DNA from: Lumnitzera littorea
Taxonomy: Eukaryota > Streptophyta > Magnoliopsida > Myrtales > Combretaceae
Direction: 5' to 3'
Length of the DNA stretch: 64,000 nt
Assembly: GCA_024138015.1 (NCBI GenBank)
Contig: JAMXBB010000001.1
Span: 89,394,497-89,458,496 of the forward strand
In this document: positions 48,820-61,016 of the stretch, one piece after another
Position numbering within the stretch: position 1 is the stretch's first letter
Layout of the letters: every line of letters starts with the position of its first letter
The notes under the pieces: model-generated
Databases searched by the model: none
What the model saw: the letters and a program-made list of their open reading frames with translations, nothing else
What the model was told of the DNA's origin: nothing
Translations under genes and position numbers: made by a program

Positions 48820-49130
48820 ACTTCATTTCATTTCATTACAAAGCAAGAGCATTACATTTGGATCATAAAACGAAAATATACTAAGGTATTTAAATATCTT
48901 AGAATAGAAGCATAAGATGGCTTCTCAATTATGAAATTAAAAAAGAAGGAAGAGAAGAAATTATCCTTTCGATCAAAAGAAAGAGAGGAAGAAGAGGGTA
49001 TATGAGGAGGAGAGGAGAAGAGGAAGGTTGGAAGGAGAGAAGAACAAAAGGAGATGGAAGGTTAAAAGAGGAGAAGAGAAGATGGATATATTAAAGGTTA
49101 GAGAGAAAATATGGGTTTCATTTTCTTATG
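48820..49130. repeat. Intergenic inverted repeat X, right arm
   Basis: Inverted partner of 47975-48240. Purine-rich on the plus strand; on the minus strand it is a CT-rich leader-like sequence. Confidence 0.78.
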
Positions 49131-49384
49131 TCCCGTAAGAGGAAAGGACCTATTATTTAAAGATACTAAAGCCGATAGGGTATTGTACTATTCATGTAGG
49201 GAATAGTGAAAGGTAAATTATTATGGCCGACAATTTACTGTAGTAAATGGTTAAAGTTTTTCTATCATCATTATGCACTATGATACATGTGAAAAGAGTA
49301 TTTCTACTAGTATTTTATAGTGCAAAGATACATTTAGAATACATTTAAAGATTACATTCAAAATACATTGTCTATAGATCACTT

Positions 49385-52300
49385 AAATTTGTTTTGTAGC
49401 AATCATCTTCATTTGTATTGTTATTATGATGATAATCAAATTTTGAAGTTGATCCTGTAGTTGATTCATTCAAACATGCCAATACTATCACGCCTAGAAG
49501 CGGCAGAGTCGTAACAGCCCTGTCATGTAAACCATCCTAAGATAGAAGTTGGCCTTACAACCGCTATCTTAGACCTGATCTACACAAGGCGTCAACAACT
49601 AACTCGCTTTGAAGTAAACAGTTTGTAATTTAAATAAATCATTTATCTAAGAAAGTGAGGAAATATATATATATATATATATACTATAATACAGTTATTG
49701 CAATTAAGGTTTACAATATTTCTCCGTAATATATTTCCTAGTTATTACATTATTCAAAAATGAAAAGTTCTAAAGTAAAAGCTTAGACCTTAAAAATATA
49801 TGTTTGTTCTTCAAATGTTTTTCCTCATTCCCCAGGATCCAGCAGTTGCTAGCTTCAGAGTAGTTGTTTACCGCTTCTTAGCCAGTACCTGCACGACGTC
49901 TATAGGGATGTGAGCAACTACAGCTTAGTAAGTTAGAACGGAGGATTTAAAACTATACTAGAAACACAATAAGGTTTTCAATCACTTATTAGGTGCAATG
50001 CATGTGCAAGCAAATGCCATCGCACAACGTTGTCCGACCCGTCATGAGATTAGAGAAATTGCGCCCGCTCTAATCCGGGTTGAGGAGTTGCCATTAATGC
50101 AACAGCAGCTTACGACCAAACCTAGGCTTGTGCAATGGAGACCTCTCTCCTCCCGCGACTACCTTCGAACCACTGACTTCACCCTCGCCGCGATCTCCTC
50201 TCCTGTCACTTAGTTTGACTGAGGATGAAAAAGGGACCATTATGCAATCCTGCACTATCCCTTTCGAAGGGGTCGGTATTTGGCCAGAGAGTCTAAGTTC
50301 CCTTAACGGGTTGCCATGCATATCCGATTATGATTACTGGTCATATATTTAATTAAGTCCAGTTGAGGGTGATCAATCATTACATACAAATCATACAATA
50401 TATGCCAGAACAACAAACGGAATCATAGCATCACCCATAATCAAGCACATGCGCACATGCGCACATTCAACTATCTATCAAGCACAACCAAGCATAATCT
50501 TAAGCCTCCAAAATATAGCATCGTATTAATCCCAACTTACCTCGACTCCTCACTCACTCACTCGAGGTCCAATTTGCTCAGACCATCGCCGATCATCCCT
50601 ATAACATAAACGTGGTTTCAGCTTTTCATATAACTATTATAGGTTCATTTTATCTTATAACGCTTATTGTTAGGTTTTGTTTAAGGTTTAATATGCCTAC
50701 TTATCTAGGTACTAAGTCTTTTATAATTATTTTAAGTTTGGGGTTAGGTTCAGATTCGGTTTTTGCATCGATTTCTAAATTAGATTTTAGTTCGATTTTT
50801 AGGTAATGTTTTAGATTCCAACCCTAGAAATCCGTTTCAACCTATAATGTGAAATTAATCACATTACTTCCCGATCTCCTAAATACCATCATTACCTCTA
50901 GTCAGTATTTATTTTACCCGGTACACTTAAATCCATATTAGTGTACCGAATTCACTCCTAATGTGAGAATTTTTTATATTTTTCATATAATTACATAAAT
51001 TCAAGTTTCCTATCAGATTTATTATATATCTCTATTATTTATATAATATCAATTTTTATCCTAATATTTTCTATTTATTATATTTTCAAAAGTTACATAT
51101 TATGCATTATTGCCTATTATGTACATAATGCATTTCTAATATTTCTATCACTTTAATTACCATCCCTAAACATCAATTATCATTTCAAAATGTCTAAATT
51201 CATCCTAAATCAGATTTTACTCCTAATTTCCCTAATTTACAAAATTAACTTAAAGTTAACTATTTTTCCCTATTAATCATTTACTACATAATTAACCTAA
51301 TAATTACATTTAACACCCTAAATGCTACAAGTATCATACTCCATTAGATTTCCACATCCTAAAACATCTACTTATTCACTAAGTCAGTAATTAATAATTT
51401 AATTACTTAATTAACCTTAAATTACCCATTTTATGCCTCATTTTAGGGCCTACAAATTATCTAAAAATTTCAAAAATTAATTTTTGAAAACGGGCTTCAT
51501 AGCACTATTCTATATCATCTAAGTAATCTACACAAAAATTTTGGGCTTGAAACTACACTCCTAAGGTCATTTATTTCTAAACCGAAACATGCTCGGTTTT
51601 GCATGATTTCTTAAGGTCCCTATATCATGAGACATATTTTCATTAAAATAATATTTTTCCTACAAACTAAATACAAAAATATTCTAGAATAACAAAATTC
51701 ATAAATTTATAATAATATTTACTATTTTTACAAAATTATACAAGAATCGGGCTGGAAATTGGACTCACCGATTTAGGTGACTCCGATCATCGCCGGCCGA
51801 CTTGGCCCTGTCGGCCGGCCTGGGCATTACCACCACCATGTGGTGGTGGTGGCCATCCACTCTTAGCTGCTCGTCTGGTGTGGGTTCCTTTTAAAAGCCT
51901 TAATTGCATAGTTTTTTCTAATTTTTTTCTAAACTGAATTTTTCTCTCAATTTTCGCCTCTCCCTTATTTTCTCTAATTTGTATCTGTCCAAATGAGCTT
52001 CTGAATTTTTTTTGCTATTTATAGAGATTTAGTGTAATTATCGTGCATTAAATTGGACAAGACAATTGCCTTATTCCTTGATTTTTGGCTTTTGTGTTGT
52101 TCTAATTTAATTGGGTAATTTTTCTTTTTCAGGTTCTGACTTGCCACGACCAAATTTGCATCATTCTACACTCTTCTGATTTTTTTCTGATTTTTTCACA
52201 ATTAATTTATAATTTTCTTTAATTATTTACTAAGTTTTTGGCCAATTTAGGTAATTTCGCGTATTTTTATCTACATGTAAATACATGTGAGGTACATGTG

Positions 52301-53880
52301 AACATTCCTAATTATTATTTTAGTCATTCTAAAATTTTTAGTATACATATAATCTATCTCTAGTAATTTATTAGTTATTAGGTTACACTTTTTGCTTTTT
52401 CAGTAATTAGCAATTATTATGCTTAAAATTTGAAAATTTTATAGTCTCTTATTTTATTACTTATTTTCTTAAATTCAAGTTTACGGGGTCATTTTTACTA
52501 ATATTTCTAGCTTTACTTTATAATTTAGGTTCGATCGAGTCTTTCAACCGATCGAAATCTCAAATGGCTAGTTGTGGGGATTACAAATACTTTTTCTAAC
52601 AGTTGTTTTATTTCTTTTGGAGCGCTAACATGAGCCATTGATGACATTAAAAATCTCTTATCATGGAAAAGGGGAGTTAGAGGACAAGTCAGAACATTTG
52701 CTAGAACAATTGAAGACTTATCATTTTTAATACAATTTAGGATTGCATTTTCTTCAATTTTATTCCACATTTTAAATCCATCCCACTATTTAACTTTATA
52801 TTTTCTGGTTAAAACGATAGTTTTGAATTCATTGTCTGATTTGTATTCATAGAACTATGTCATAACTTAAGAAATGATGATATGCATAAAATAAAGCTTA
52901 TTCTTCTTGAAGCTTTGTTCATGGTTTGTTGGTACATATTTGTCAATGAATATGGCATATCCATTGCAAGCTTTTTCATGAATTATTTCATTGATAACTC
53001 CAAATTCATCCCACCAGTGTGTAAACTAGTAATGAATGTTTTTTGAAAAACATTTTTCAAAGAAAATCAACTAAGTGTGTGACCTCTTTGGGTTCATTTT
53101 GCAAAAGATATTCAACCATGCTTGTTTATAATCATAATAATTATAGGTAATTCTGTAATTCAGTTGTGAATCCATTGGGGACATTTGAAATTTAATTGGC
53201 ATTGCAGGGTGGCTAGATCATTCAGTAAGATTGATGACCTTATAAATTCTAACTATTAAATAACTTATTATTCTATTTGTTTGAAAATGTTTAAATGAAA
53301 TCGATTCAGTTTCACTTAAAATTTTTTCATTAAACTCAACAGTTTTATAAAAATCATAAGGAATAAAGGTAAAATTCTTAGTGAAAATTCTTTTTACATA
53401 ATTATATGGATCTTTTTCAAAGAGATTCTTTTTTACTAAGAATACATATTTAAAAATTCCTTTTGTAAAAATTTTTTATTTTTTAGGAGCTAAAATATTT
53501 TCTGAAGAATATGCCACCTCTGTTATTTAAACATTCTAACTTGTCATTTTTTGGTTTGGAATTGCTTCTTCCAAATGTGGTGTCATTGTAGTCATTAACT
53601 ATTTTAGAGCAGTTGTTAGTGCTTTGAGAAATTCTGGTGTTATCTGAATCTCTAAGGATTTAACATTTTTATTGTTTGAAGATTTAATTTATGAGATCAT
53701 TAGAGTTGGTTTATTTTTGGAGGTCATTGAGAATGATTCATCCTTGATTATTAATTGTGCATTTTGTGGTTTAGTGGCATTGAGCCATGATCGGACAATG
53801 GTTAGGCTCTTTTTATGGGTTAGGGGAATTTTCTCTTTATCCTTATCCTTATCTTTTTTAAGAGGCATTTCGCTTTAAGA
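49385..53880 (-). pseudogene. Pararetroviral ORF downstream of RNase H, interrupted by a solo LTR
   Basis: After the RNase H remnant a minus-strand frame starts at about 53865 (MPLKKDKDKEKIP; RSWLNATKPQNAQ) and, with stops and shifts, reads to the solo LTR near 52590 (frame 52525-52770: NCIKNDKSSIVLANVL; APKEIKQLLEKV). It resumes on the far side and ends near 49385 (LNESTTGSTSKFD...). No family motif is recognised. Its position fits the second ORF seen in some endogenous caulimovirids. Function is unknown. Confidence 0.5.
49486..52585 (-). mobile_element. Solo LTR (3.1 kb) of the Tekay-like family inside the pararetroviral block
   Basis: Perfect 5-bp target duplications AATAC lie at 49481-49485 and 52586-52590. 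On the minus strand it runs TGTAATCCCC...GGCGTGATA (terminal CA decayed). It is most similar to the solo LTR at 38994-41932: same orientation, shared 'gacggaggacttaaaactata'-like and 'cctggatcctgg' blocks. The frames around 49998-50352 are LTR sequence, not genes. Confidence 0.88.
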
Positions 53881-53889
53881 ATTCATGAA

Positions 53890-55500
53890 TAAGGAAGTCA
53901 GGGAGAGACTTGAACGATCAATTAACATGCTCTATTTCAAAATAAAAAATAAACAAAATTGCTTGCCATTTAACAAAAATCTGTTTAGAAGCAATGAACA
54001 TTTTTTGCAGTTTTGCAATCAATTCTTAAAAGAATTTTTTTTGTTTAACAAATCTCCTTGAAATTTGAAAATTTTTAATACAATTGTTAAAATTTCTTTT
54101 TTAATTGTGGAATAATTCTTTTCATATTCATTTCAATGTTTTGAAATAAATTGAACAACATATTTATTATCATTTTGTTTTTGTTTAAGAATTCCTCTGA
54201 ATCCTACATCAAATGCATCTATTTCTACTATTTTAAATAATGATAGATTTGTTATATAGAGATAGGGAATTTCTTTAATTTTTTCTTTAATTTGTTTAAT
54301 TGTATTGGTACGATTTTCTGACCATTGTGGAGGATTCTTTTTCAATCTTTGATAAAGAGGTTTGCATAAAATATTGAGATATGGAAAGAAATATGTGATA
54401 TAATTTAGACTTCCTAAAAATGTCTAAAGTCAATTTTCATTCTTAATTTCATTAGGAAATTTAGAAGTAAATTTTGTTGATTTTTAGATTGGAATTATTG
54501 TGTTATTATGTATTTGGTACCCTAAGAATCTAATCCCAGTTTGGAAAAGAGAAATCTTAGAGGTTTACATTATTAAACCATTCTTTCTTGCAATATTGAC
54601 AAAGATTTTAATATGCTTAAAATGTTGGTCAATATTAGAAGAAAATATTAATACATCATCAATATATATAGTTATAAAATTTGAATAATCATTAAAAATT
54701 TCACTTATTATTCTTTGAAATTTAAAGAGAGCATTTTTTAATCCAAAATGTATAACATTACATTCATACTGATCAAAAGGGACAGTAAAAGCAATTTTAT
54801 ATCTATCATTTTCTTGGATTTAAATTTATCAAAATCTAGATTTCATATCAAACTTTGAAAATATTTTAGCATTATGTAATATATTGAGTATATCTTTTTT
54901 TATTATGTATTGGATATCTGATCCATTTCAAAGCATTGTTAAGGGGTTTATAATTTATTACCAATCTTGGTACTCCCCTTTCTATTTTAGCATTTTTATT
55001 AACATAACATGCAAAACAACTCCAAGGTGATTTGCTTTTACAAATTAAATTTTTATTAAGTAAATCTTTAATTTCATTCTTGCAATGTTGTAAGACTTCA
55101 TTATTCCTTTGATAAGATTTGGCCTTGGTCAGGATATTTTTTTCATTAAAATAATTTTCATATAGTAAATCAATAATGTGTGATTTACATTCCCAAAAAG
55201 CATTTGGTAAAGTTGAACATATTAAATTTTTAATTTCTAATCCTAAATTAGAAATTCTTTTCTTTAAATTTTTATTTAAAAGTTGAGTTTCAATTTTCTT
55301 AAACTTAAGATCATTTTTTAGAAACATTAGATATTTCTCTTTACATTCAATTAAACAGTTCAATTTTGAAATTGAATTTTCTTTTAATTCATTTAAATAT
55401 TTAGTTTGTGGTTTTGAGACAAAATTAAAAACAATTCTCCTTTTTAAGTAATGTGTCTCAATACCTTTATTATTTACACAAAATGATCGAATTTGATTAA
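53890..55500 (-). pseudogene. Pararetroviral reverse transcriptase / RNase H
   Basis: The minus-strand frame 54872-55500 carries the RT start (CKNEIKDLL; KSKSPWSCFACYV; GVPRLVINYKPLN). After a break the RT palm continues (FTVPFDQYE; FGLKNA) with the catalytic YIDDVLIFS near 54645-54670, then RNase H-like sequence with an Asp motif (VEIDAFDVGF, near 54195-54225). Stops and frameshifts are present and no protease is seen upstream. The sequence is of caulimovirid type: the IERG-PRLVINYKPLN block is distinctive compared with LTR-retrotransposon RT. Confidence 0.82.
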
Positions 55501-55502
55501 TA

Positions 55503-55615
55503 AATAAGTGTATCTCTATAAGATTTACATTTATGTTCTTATGCATAGTTTTTTTTAATTTATATTTATGCATAAACCTCACTAGCCTTGGTTATGTCGT
55601 CTATGGTGGTTTTCA
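55503..55615 (+). repeat. Inverted fragment of intergenic repeat R fused to the RT frame
   Basis: This stretch is the reverse complement of about 47822-47935 ('ataagatttacattta', 'catagtttt', 'cctcactagccttggtta'). It supplies the first ~27 codons of the minus-strand frame 54872-55582, so that start is an artefact of rearrangement. Confidence 0.75.
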
Positions 55616-55625
55616 TTTAATGCTT

Positions 55626-55656
<31 letters not shown>
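55626..55656. repeat. (AC)n(TA)n tract at the right edge of the pararetroviral block
   Basis: About 12 AC repeats followed by TATATA, leading directly into 'aggggctttttaataaaag', the continuation of the outer LTR. Confidence 0.85.
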
Positions 55657-57550
55657 AGGGGCTTTTTAATAAAAGTATTTTTATTAAAATTTTTAGGAAT
55701 TTATTTTAAAAAAATGTTATTTTGAAAAAAATGTGTTTCAACACCTAAAAAAATATTAAAAAATAAATAAATTAATCAACCATTTCAAAAAATGAGGGCC
55801 CTTTTTTTAGAATTTTCAAAAACAAAAAGAATCTAACTTAAGGCCATTTTAGAAATTTTTCTTTGGTAAAAAATGAATGGATTAAAAAAGTAAGTATGAT
55901 GAATTTTAAAAATTAAAATAAACTAACCCACTAATATTTTTAGAATGAACAACAGAAATTTTGATCTCTATTAACGAGTGTATAGGCGATTACGGGGTGA
56001 CTTAAAATGGGGAAATTATTTTTATTTTCTCTTCTTATAAATGAATTTACTTTTTTAAATTAATTTTTTTTAATTGTAAATGTAGAATTGAATAAATGGG
56101 TATATTGAAAAATAAGCTTAATTTCAAAAAGTTAAAAGTAGCACTCGATTAGGGTTTAATAGGGTAACCTTCGGATCCAAGATCTTAGTTTCAAAACTTT
56201 TTTTTTAATTGGTTTTATCGAAAATCGATATAACTTAACTCTTTTTTCAACTTTCGAGGAGTGGCAACTTTGAAAAGTTTTTTAAAATTAAAAAGAAAAC
56301 CAAGTTTTTCTTAATCCTTAGTCGATGACTTATATTGAATGGGTATAGGATTCAATATAGGTTAAGTTAAGAAAAACATTGAAAACAGGAAAAAATTGAA
56401 GCTCAACAACTTGGCAACTTTAGTAGCAACGTCGAGAGAGCTAGCCACTTGAGTTTTTTGAAATTATGATTATTTTTCAAAAATACTTGAGTTAATTTGT
56501 AGATTATTCATTTGAATTTTTTTTCCTCTTTTCTTTCTATTGTAAAATATAAATAGTCATACTAATTCATTTGTTGTAGCCTACTTATGGGGGTTTTCTT
56601 GAGGGTTTTTACTTTTTTAAATCATACGTATGGTAGATATGGTTAGAACTAGACTATCATAGGACCTTAGACGAGGGGCCATTGTGTAAGTTTTAGATAT
56701 TGTAGGATAACCACTTTCCGAAGTTGATCAAGCTACCTCACTTAAGTTTCGATATAACCTATGAACCGTTTTTTGAAAATGCGTGAGGTCATAGAGTTTA
56801 AGGATCTTTTGAACCTACCTATATTGCATATATGAACCTTAAGACTAATGAATAAATAATAATAAGGCATGCTAACCAAGGGATGTTATTATATCAAAAT
56901 TCCTGTATTATCCATGTATATTAGTTATTTGTATAAGACTTGTTCATTGTTTCCCTATATTTTGATTTGCAAGTTACATCTTTGTCAATGTAGAAATTCC
57001 TTGTAAATTCTATGTAACACTTTCTTTATAAATCTATCGTAAAATGGAATTTCGATACAATTGTAACCCCAAACACTTAAAATTGCCACGTTATTATTTT
57101 GTCGTTAGTCCTTTGCATGCGCATGTATTCATGTTGCATATTTTCCTTATTTTTCTTTATTTGTAAATGTCCATGCTTATTAGGTCCATAAATAATCGTG
57201 GTTGTTATCTTATAAAATATCTTAATGTTCTTATTCTTAATCAAAGGAAAAAAAGAGAATCATACCAATTTTTCCTATCAAATAATCTTTTAGGGTAGTT
57301 GTCATTTTGATTCTTGTTAAGCTACTATAAAATAGACCCATTGGCTTACAAGTTACAAATTTTCATAGGTAACACATGTAAATCATATTTAATTTTTCTA
57401 GATAATTTGTATAGTTCTCCTCTATAAGATGACCACTAGTTCTTTAACTCTTTGTAAACATTAATAAGTTGCAAATTCGTGATTGTTGTTTTAATCGTTT
57501 TTGACAAAGTGTTTCTTCCTTTTCTAAATAATTGTTTTCCTACAGACAAT
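55657..57550 (+). repeat. Outer left LTR, segment 3 (3' end uncertain)
   Basis: 'aggggctttttaataaaagt' and 'tttttattaaa' match 63955-64000 of the right LTR, where the window ends. The true LTR end and primer-binding site cannot be fixed. No coding frame is present. Confidence 0.5.
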
Positions 57551-60500
57551 GGTAGCTAACCAACAAGTGAACAACTAGGGAGTTAATGAGTTGCTTGATG
57601 TCTCAAGAATCTATGAACATTTGCTACAAGCTGAAGTGACCTACTTGACGTAAAGGGCCGGATGCATTGAAGTCGCTAACTAAGCTTTGTTGGCCTAAGT
57701 AAAAAAAAAAAAAAGTGAAAAGACCATGGATAAGCCTTTAGAGTTGTTAGACAATATTGCAACTCAACTGCGAGAGTTAGATTAAGGACTTTAAGGAGTA
57801 GTATAAAAAAAAAGGAATAAATATCCAGTTACATTAAATATAATTGAAAATAAATTCTAGGCTCCCTTTCTTTGTTTCTTTTTGCCATGGTAATAAAAGT
57901 TCCATTTAGCATATTATTCTTTATTATTTAGTATTCCTCTTTTATAAATAGTATTCAACTAAGTGTTGTTCCATATGTAAATAAACTCTATAAGCTTATA
58001 TATAGAATCCTGAGAAAGCACACCTCCATTTATAATTTAATCATTCGATCTTTGTAAAATAAAGCCTTATATTTCTCTCTCTCTCTCTCTCTCTCTAAAA
58101 AAAAAAGAAGAAGTTGTTAATGGTTACAAATTCTTGTAAGACTCAGGACAAACACAAACTTTTGGCTTGTTAAGGCATCCAACTCAAATGCAAACCCTCA
58201 ACCTGTCAAGGGAGCCGACCCAATTCAAAACTCCTTATCCATTAAGCCCAACCATGAATCAAGTCAAAACACTAAGTCATGCAATGAAGCTATCCTGATA
58301 TTGACACCCAGTTTAAACAAAAAGGCAATTCAATAGTACTAGCCCATTTGACTACAAAGAATTAGGCTTGTGGACATACATGCAAGCCAAAGGGCATTAA
58401 GACCTATAGGTTTAGGGTAATTTAAGTAAGAACACGAAAGGTATGGGGCATTTAGTCTTTAAAATTTAATTTTGAACTCACATTGGATGAAAGGTATGAT
58501 TTCTCATATTGGGGCATATTTGAGAGATTAGGGGGCAAATTTCAATCCCCACCCTGGGGCATATCACATACTTCTAATAACTCAATATTAAAAGGTTTGG
58601 AATGAAAAGAGATAAACTATATTTTACACACTAACGCTTAGACACTTTGAGAGTTGAATGACATCATGATGAGAATATTTTGGACTTATTCCTTAAAAGA
58701 AGTCTATTTTGAATTTAATATGCAGATCAAAATGAAGTTAGGCATTCATTTTTCTATTACTCCCAAACACAATCATTCTTTGTTAACCCTATTAAACCAA
58801 TTTGGGATCTTTACAAATTTAAACCCTGTCAAGAACCACCCCATCATGGGGCAATTTGGAGGTTAGGGTATTTAATTAAGAAAAAAGGATAAAAACTGGC
58901 TGATGCTTGCTTTAGTGGCATCAATTTAAGGATAATTTTTATTCCTGATAATTTATTTTCTCTGAAATGAAGAAGAGCTTACAAGAACCTTATATACATA
59001 ATCCAAACATTTTGGAGAGGCAGTTACTTTTGGACTTAAGGAAAAAGGTTAAGAAACAAAGAGAGCATCGGGCAAAAGAAGAAGAAGAAGAAGAAGAAGA
59101 AAGAAAGAAAGAAACAAAGAAAGAAAAGAGCACTAAAAATTGGGCCTGAATGTAAGGGAAAAGTCCCAAAGGATATATCACATCCCAGCAAAGGGTAGCA
59201 AAACCTAAATCAAAAGGCTCGGAATCAAAGCCCAAACATTCCTAAAAAACACAAAGCTCTCATGCCCATTCATAACCACATTTCAAGCCCCAAAGCACCA
59301 ATCTTCCATTGTAAGCCTCCTTACTTGAATCTTAAACATAAGGCCTCCCCCACCTATAATACCTTCCCTTTCAATAAAAACTTTTCTGATCTTAAAGAAT
59401 AATTTATCTAAAATAAAATTTGTTTTTGAAACTGTGGCAAGCACAATTCTAGTTTTTCCTAAAGTTCTTGACTTGTACACTCAAGTTGGATAAAAATAAT
59501 TCTTTTAAAATAAACCTCATCCTTAATCCCTTTTGCAAACATTTGACCAAGAGTTTGATTCATAATACTAAACTCAAAAAGACCTAACAGATTGATTAAA
59601 GTGTATCACTTCTAAACTGGACTATAATTTTTAGAACAATAGTTAAGAGTGAAATCTAGACTGGAAGTGCCCAACGAATTTCTCTTTGACTAAACTAATC
59701 GTAAGTTACCTTTTCCTTACGAAATGAATGCTAAAAATCATAAGGCTGCTTTAGGAAGCTCAAAATCAGGGTTAGGAGACATTTTCAGAAACTAAGAAGG
59801 ATATGAGATGCCCCATATGGTTACCAAGGAAGGGGATAGTTATAACACTTACTTCTTAAATAAGAATTTATATTCGGTAGCATACTTTCAAGAAAAAAAA
59901 AAAGAGAGAGAAAGAAGAGAGATAGAAGAAGAAATGAAAAAAAGAGAGAGGAAGTAAAAGCTTGCTACAAGTCTTTTTCCATTCATTTTTGAGTTCATGT
60001 CGACTCGAGTGGCTAAGTCTTCAATTCATATCACCTATTTCCTTTTTAATGTGGTTGCACCTTTTAAGTTGACCATAATAGTCTAATTTATTCTCCTTAA
60101 TGTAGTTTAGATGTCCGTTAACGCCTTTTCAAAATAAGGAACCTTATCTCTAATGCTTTTTTCGTCATAAATGGTTTTCACCAAAGTCTTCATGTGTAGA
60201 TTTCTTAAGTCAAGAGGTTTTTCGAATTGGTTACATCCTCTAGTTTTACTTCTTCAACTGCCATATAGTGTTTTAGCAAGCTCGTAGGGTACTTCCCATC
60301 ATAAATCTCTCCTTAGAGTTTTAGTAACCTATATGGCACTTACCCTTTGTCATCTCCTTTAAGGTTCTAGCCAACTTATAGAGCGTTGTCTAAATCTACA
60401 TTTCCTTTAAGGTTCTACTAAGCTCGTAGAGCATTAACTTGACTCGATTCTCATTTAGGGTTTTAGCAAGCTCAAAGAGTACTTTACTGGTTTACCTAAG

Positions 60501-61003
60501 TTAGTCAAGTCATAGAGCACGATCAGGTTTTGATTTGCCAGTCAGGGTTTTAGCTAGCTCAAAGAGCTCTTTGCCTATTTGCCTAGGTTAGTTAACTTAA
60601 AGGAGCACAGCTAGATTTAAATTTCTCATTTAAGGTTCTTACCAGCCCACATGGGTCCTACCTTCCTTTTAGTATATTCTAAGGTTCTTGCTAGTCTACA
60701 AAGACGCTAACCTCCTTTCAATATCTTTTAGGATTGTTAACAGCCTATAAGGCACTACCCTCTTTTAGTATCTTTTAGGGTCTTAGCTAGCTCTTATGGT
60801 GCTGGACCCCTTTGAAAAACTCACTCTTATGTTCTAATCGGCTCCCATCACCATCCTTCTTTTCAACCCCTCCCACCAAATCCTTAGTGGATCGAGCTTA
60901 GGATAATTAGTTAGTTATAGTACTTCTTAGGATAAAGTCATTTCTAAGGCAAAAATGGTGTTTCTTTTGTTTTTATGGCAAAATTTTACTCAAACTTCAC
61001 CAT
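57551..61003 (+). other. Internal region of the outer LTR element
   Basis: Near 57551 a splice-acceptor-like tttcctacag is followed by ATG and a short gag-start-like frame (MVANQQVNN..GVNELLDVSRIYEHLLQ) with early stops. No zinc knuckle, protease, RT or integrase can be read further on. The rest is AT-rich with a (CT)n tract (58077-58096), a (GAA)n run (59083-59102), a degenerate 'AGAGAG' purine tract (59898-59955) and a repeat array at 60270-60810. Confidence 0.5.
60270..60810 (+). repeat. Degenerate tandem repeat, 'gttttagcaagctcaaagagc' type
   Basis: Versions of 'aggttctagcaagctc(g/a)(t/a)agagc' recur about ten times at roughly 55-70 base spacing between 60270 and 60810 ('ttttagcaagctcgtaggg', 'ttctagccaacttatagagc', 'ttctactaagctcgtagagc', 'ttttagctagctcaaagagc', 'ttcttaccagcccacatggg', 'tcttagctagctcttatgg'). 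Copies are strongly diverged. Confidence 0.65.
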
Positions 61004-61016
61004 AAAGAGGGATAGC
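61004..61016 (+). other. Polypurine-tract-like sequence of the outer element
   Basis: AAAGAGGGATAGC lies immediately before the right LTR start, where left/right LTR similarity begins. This is the expected position of a plus-strand primer. Confidence 0.5.

Larger units (their letters stand above)
44213..55625 (-). mobile_element. Endogenous pararetrovirus (Caulimoviridae) block, rearranged and decayed
   Basis: Minus-strand remnants of a caulimovirid genome appear in permuted order: RT-RNase H, then a further ORF region, then an intergenic region with a tRNA-Met primer site, then movement protein, then coat-protein-like sequence. Stops, frameshifts, inverted repeats and a 3.1-kb solo LTR break it, so it is a fossil. 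Gene order after permutation and the extra ORF after RNase H suggest the Florendovirus/Petuvirus side of the family, but this is not certain. It lies between two simple-repeat tracts within the outer left LTR. Confidence 0.83.

Noticed and set aside
55626..55650. (AC)n tract as a possible regulatory Z-DNA element
   Set aside because: It marks the edge of the pararetroviral insertion next to a TA tract; a microsatellite is a simpler reading.
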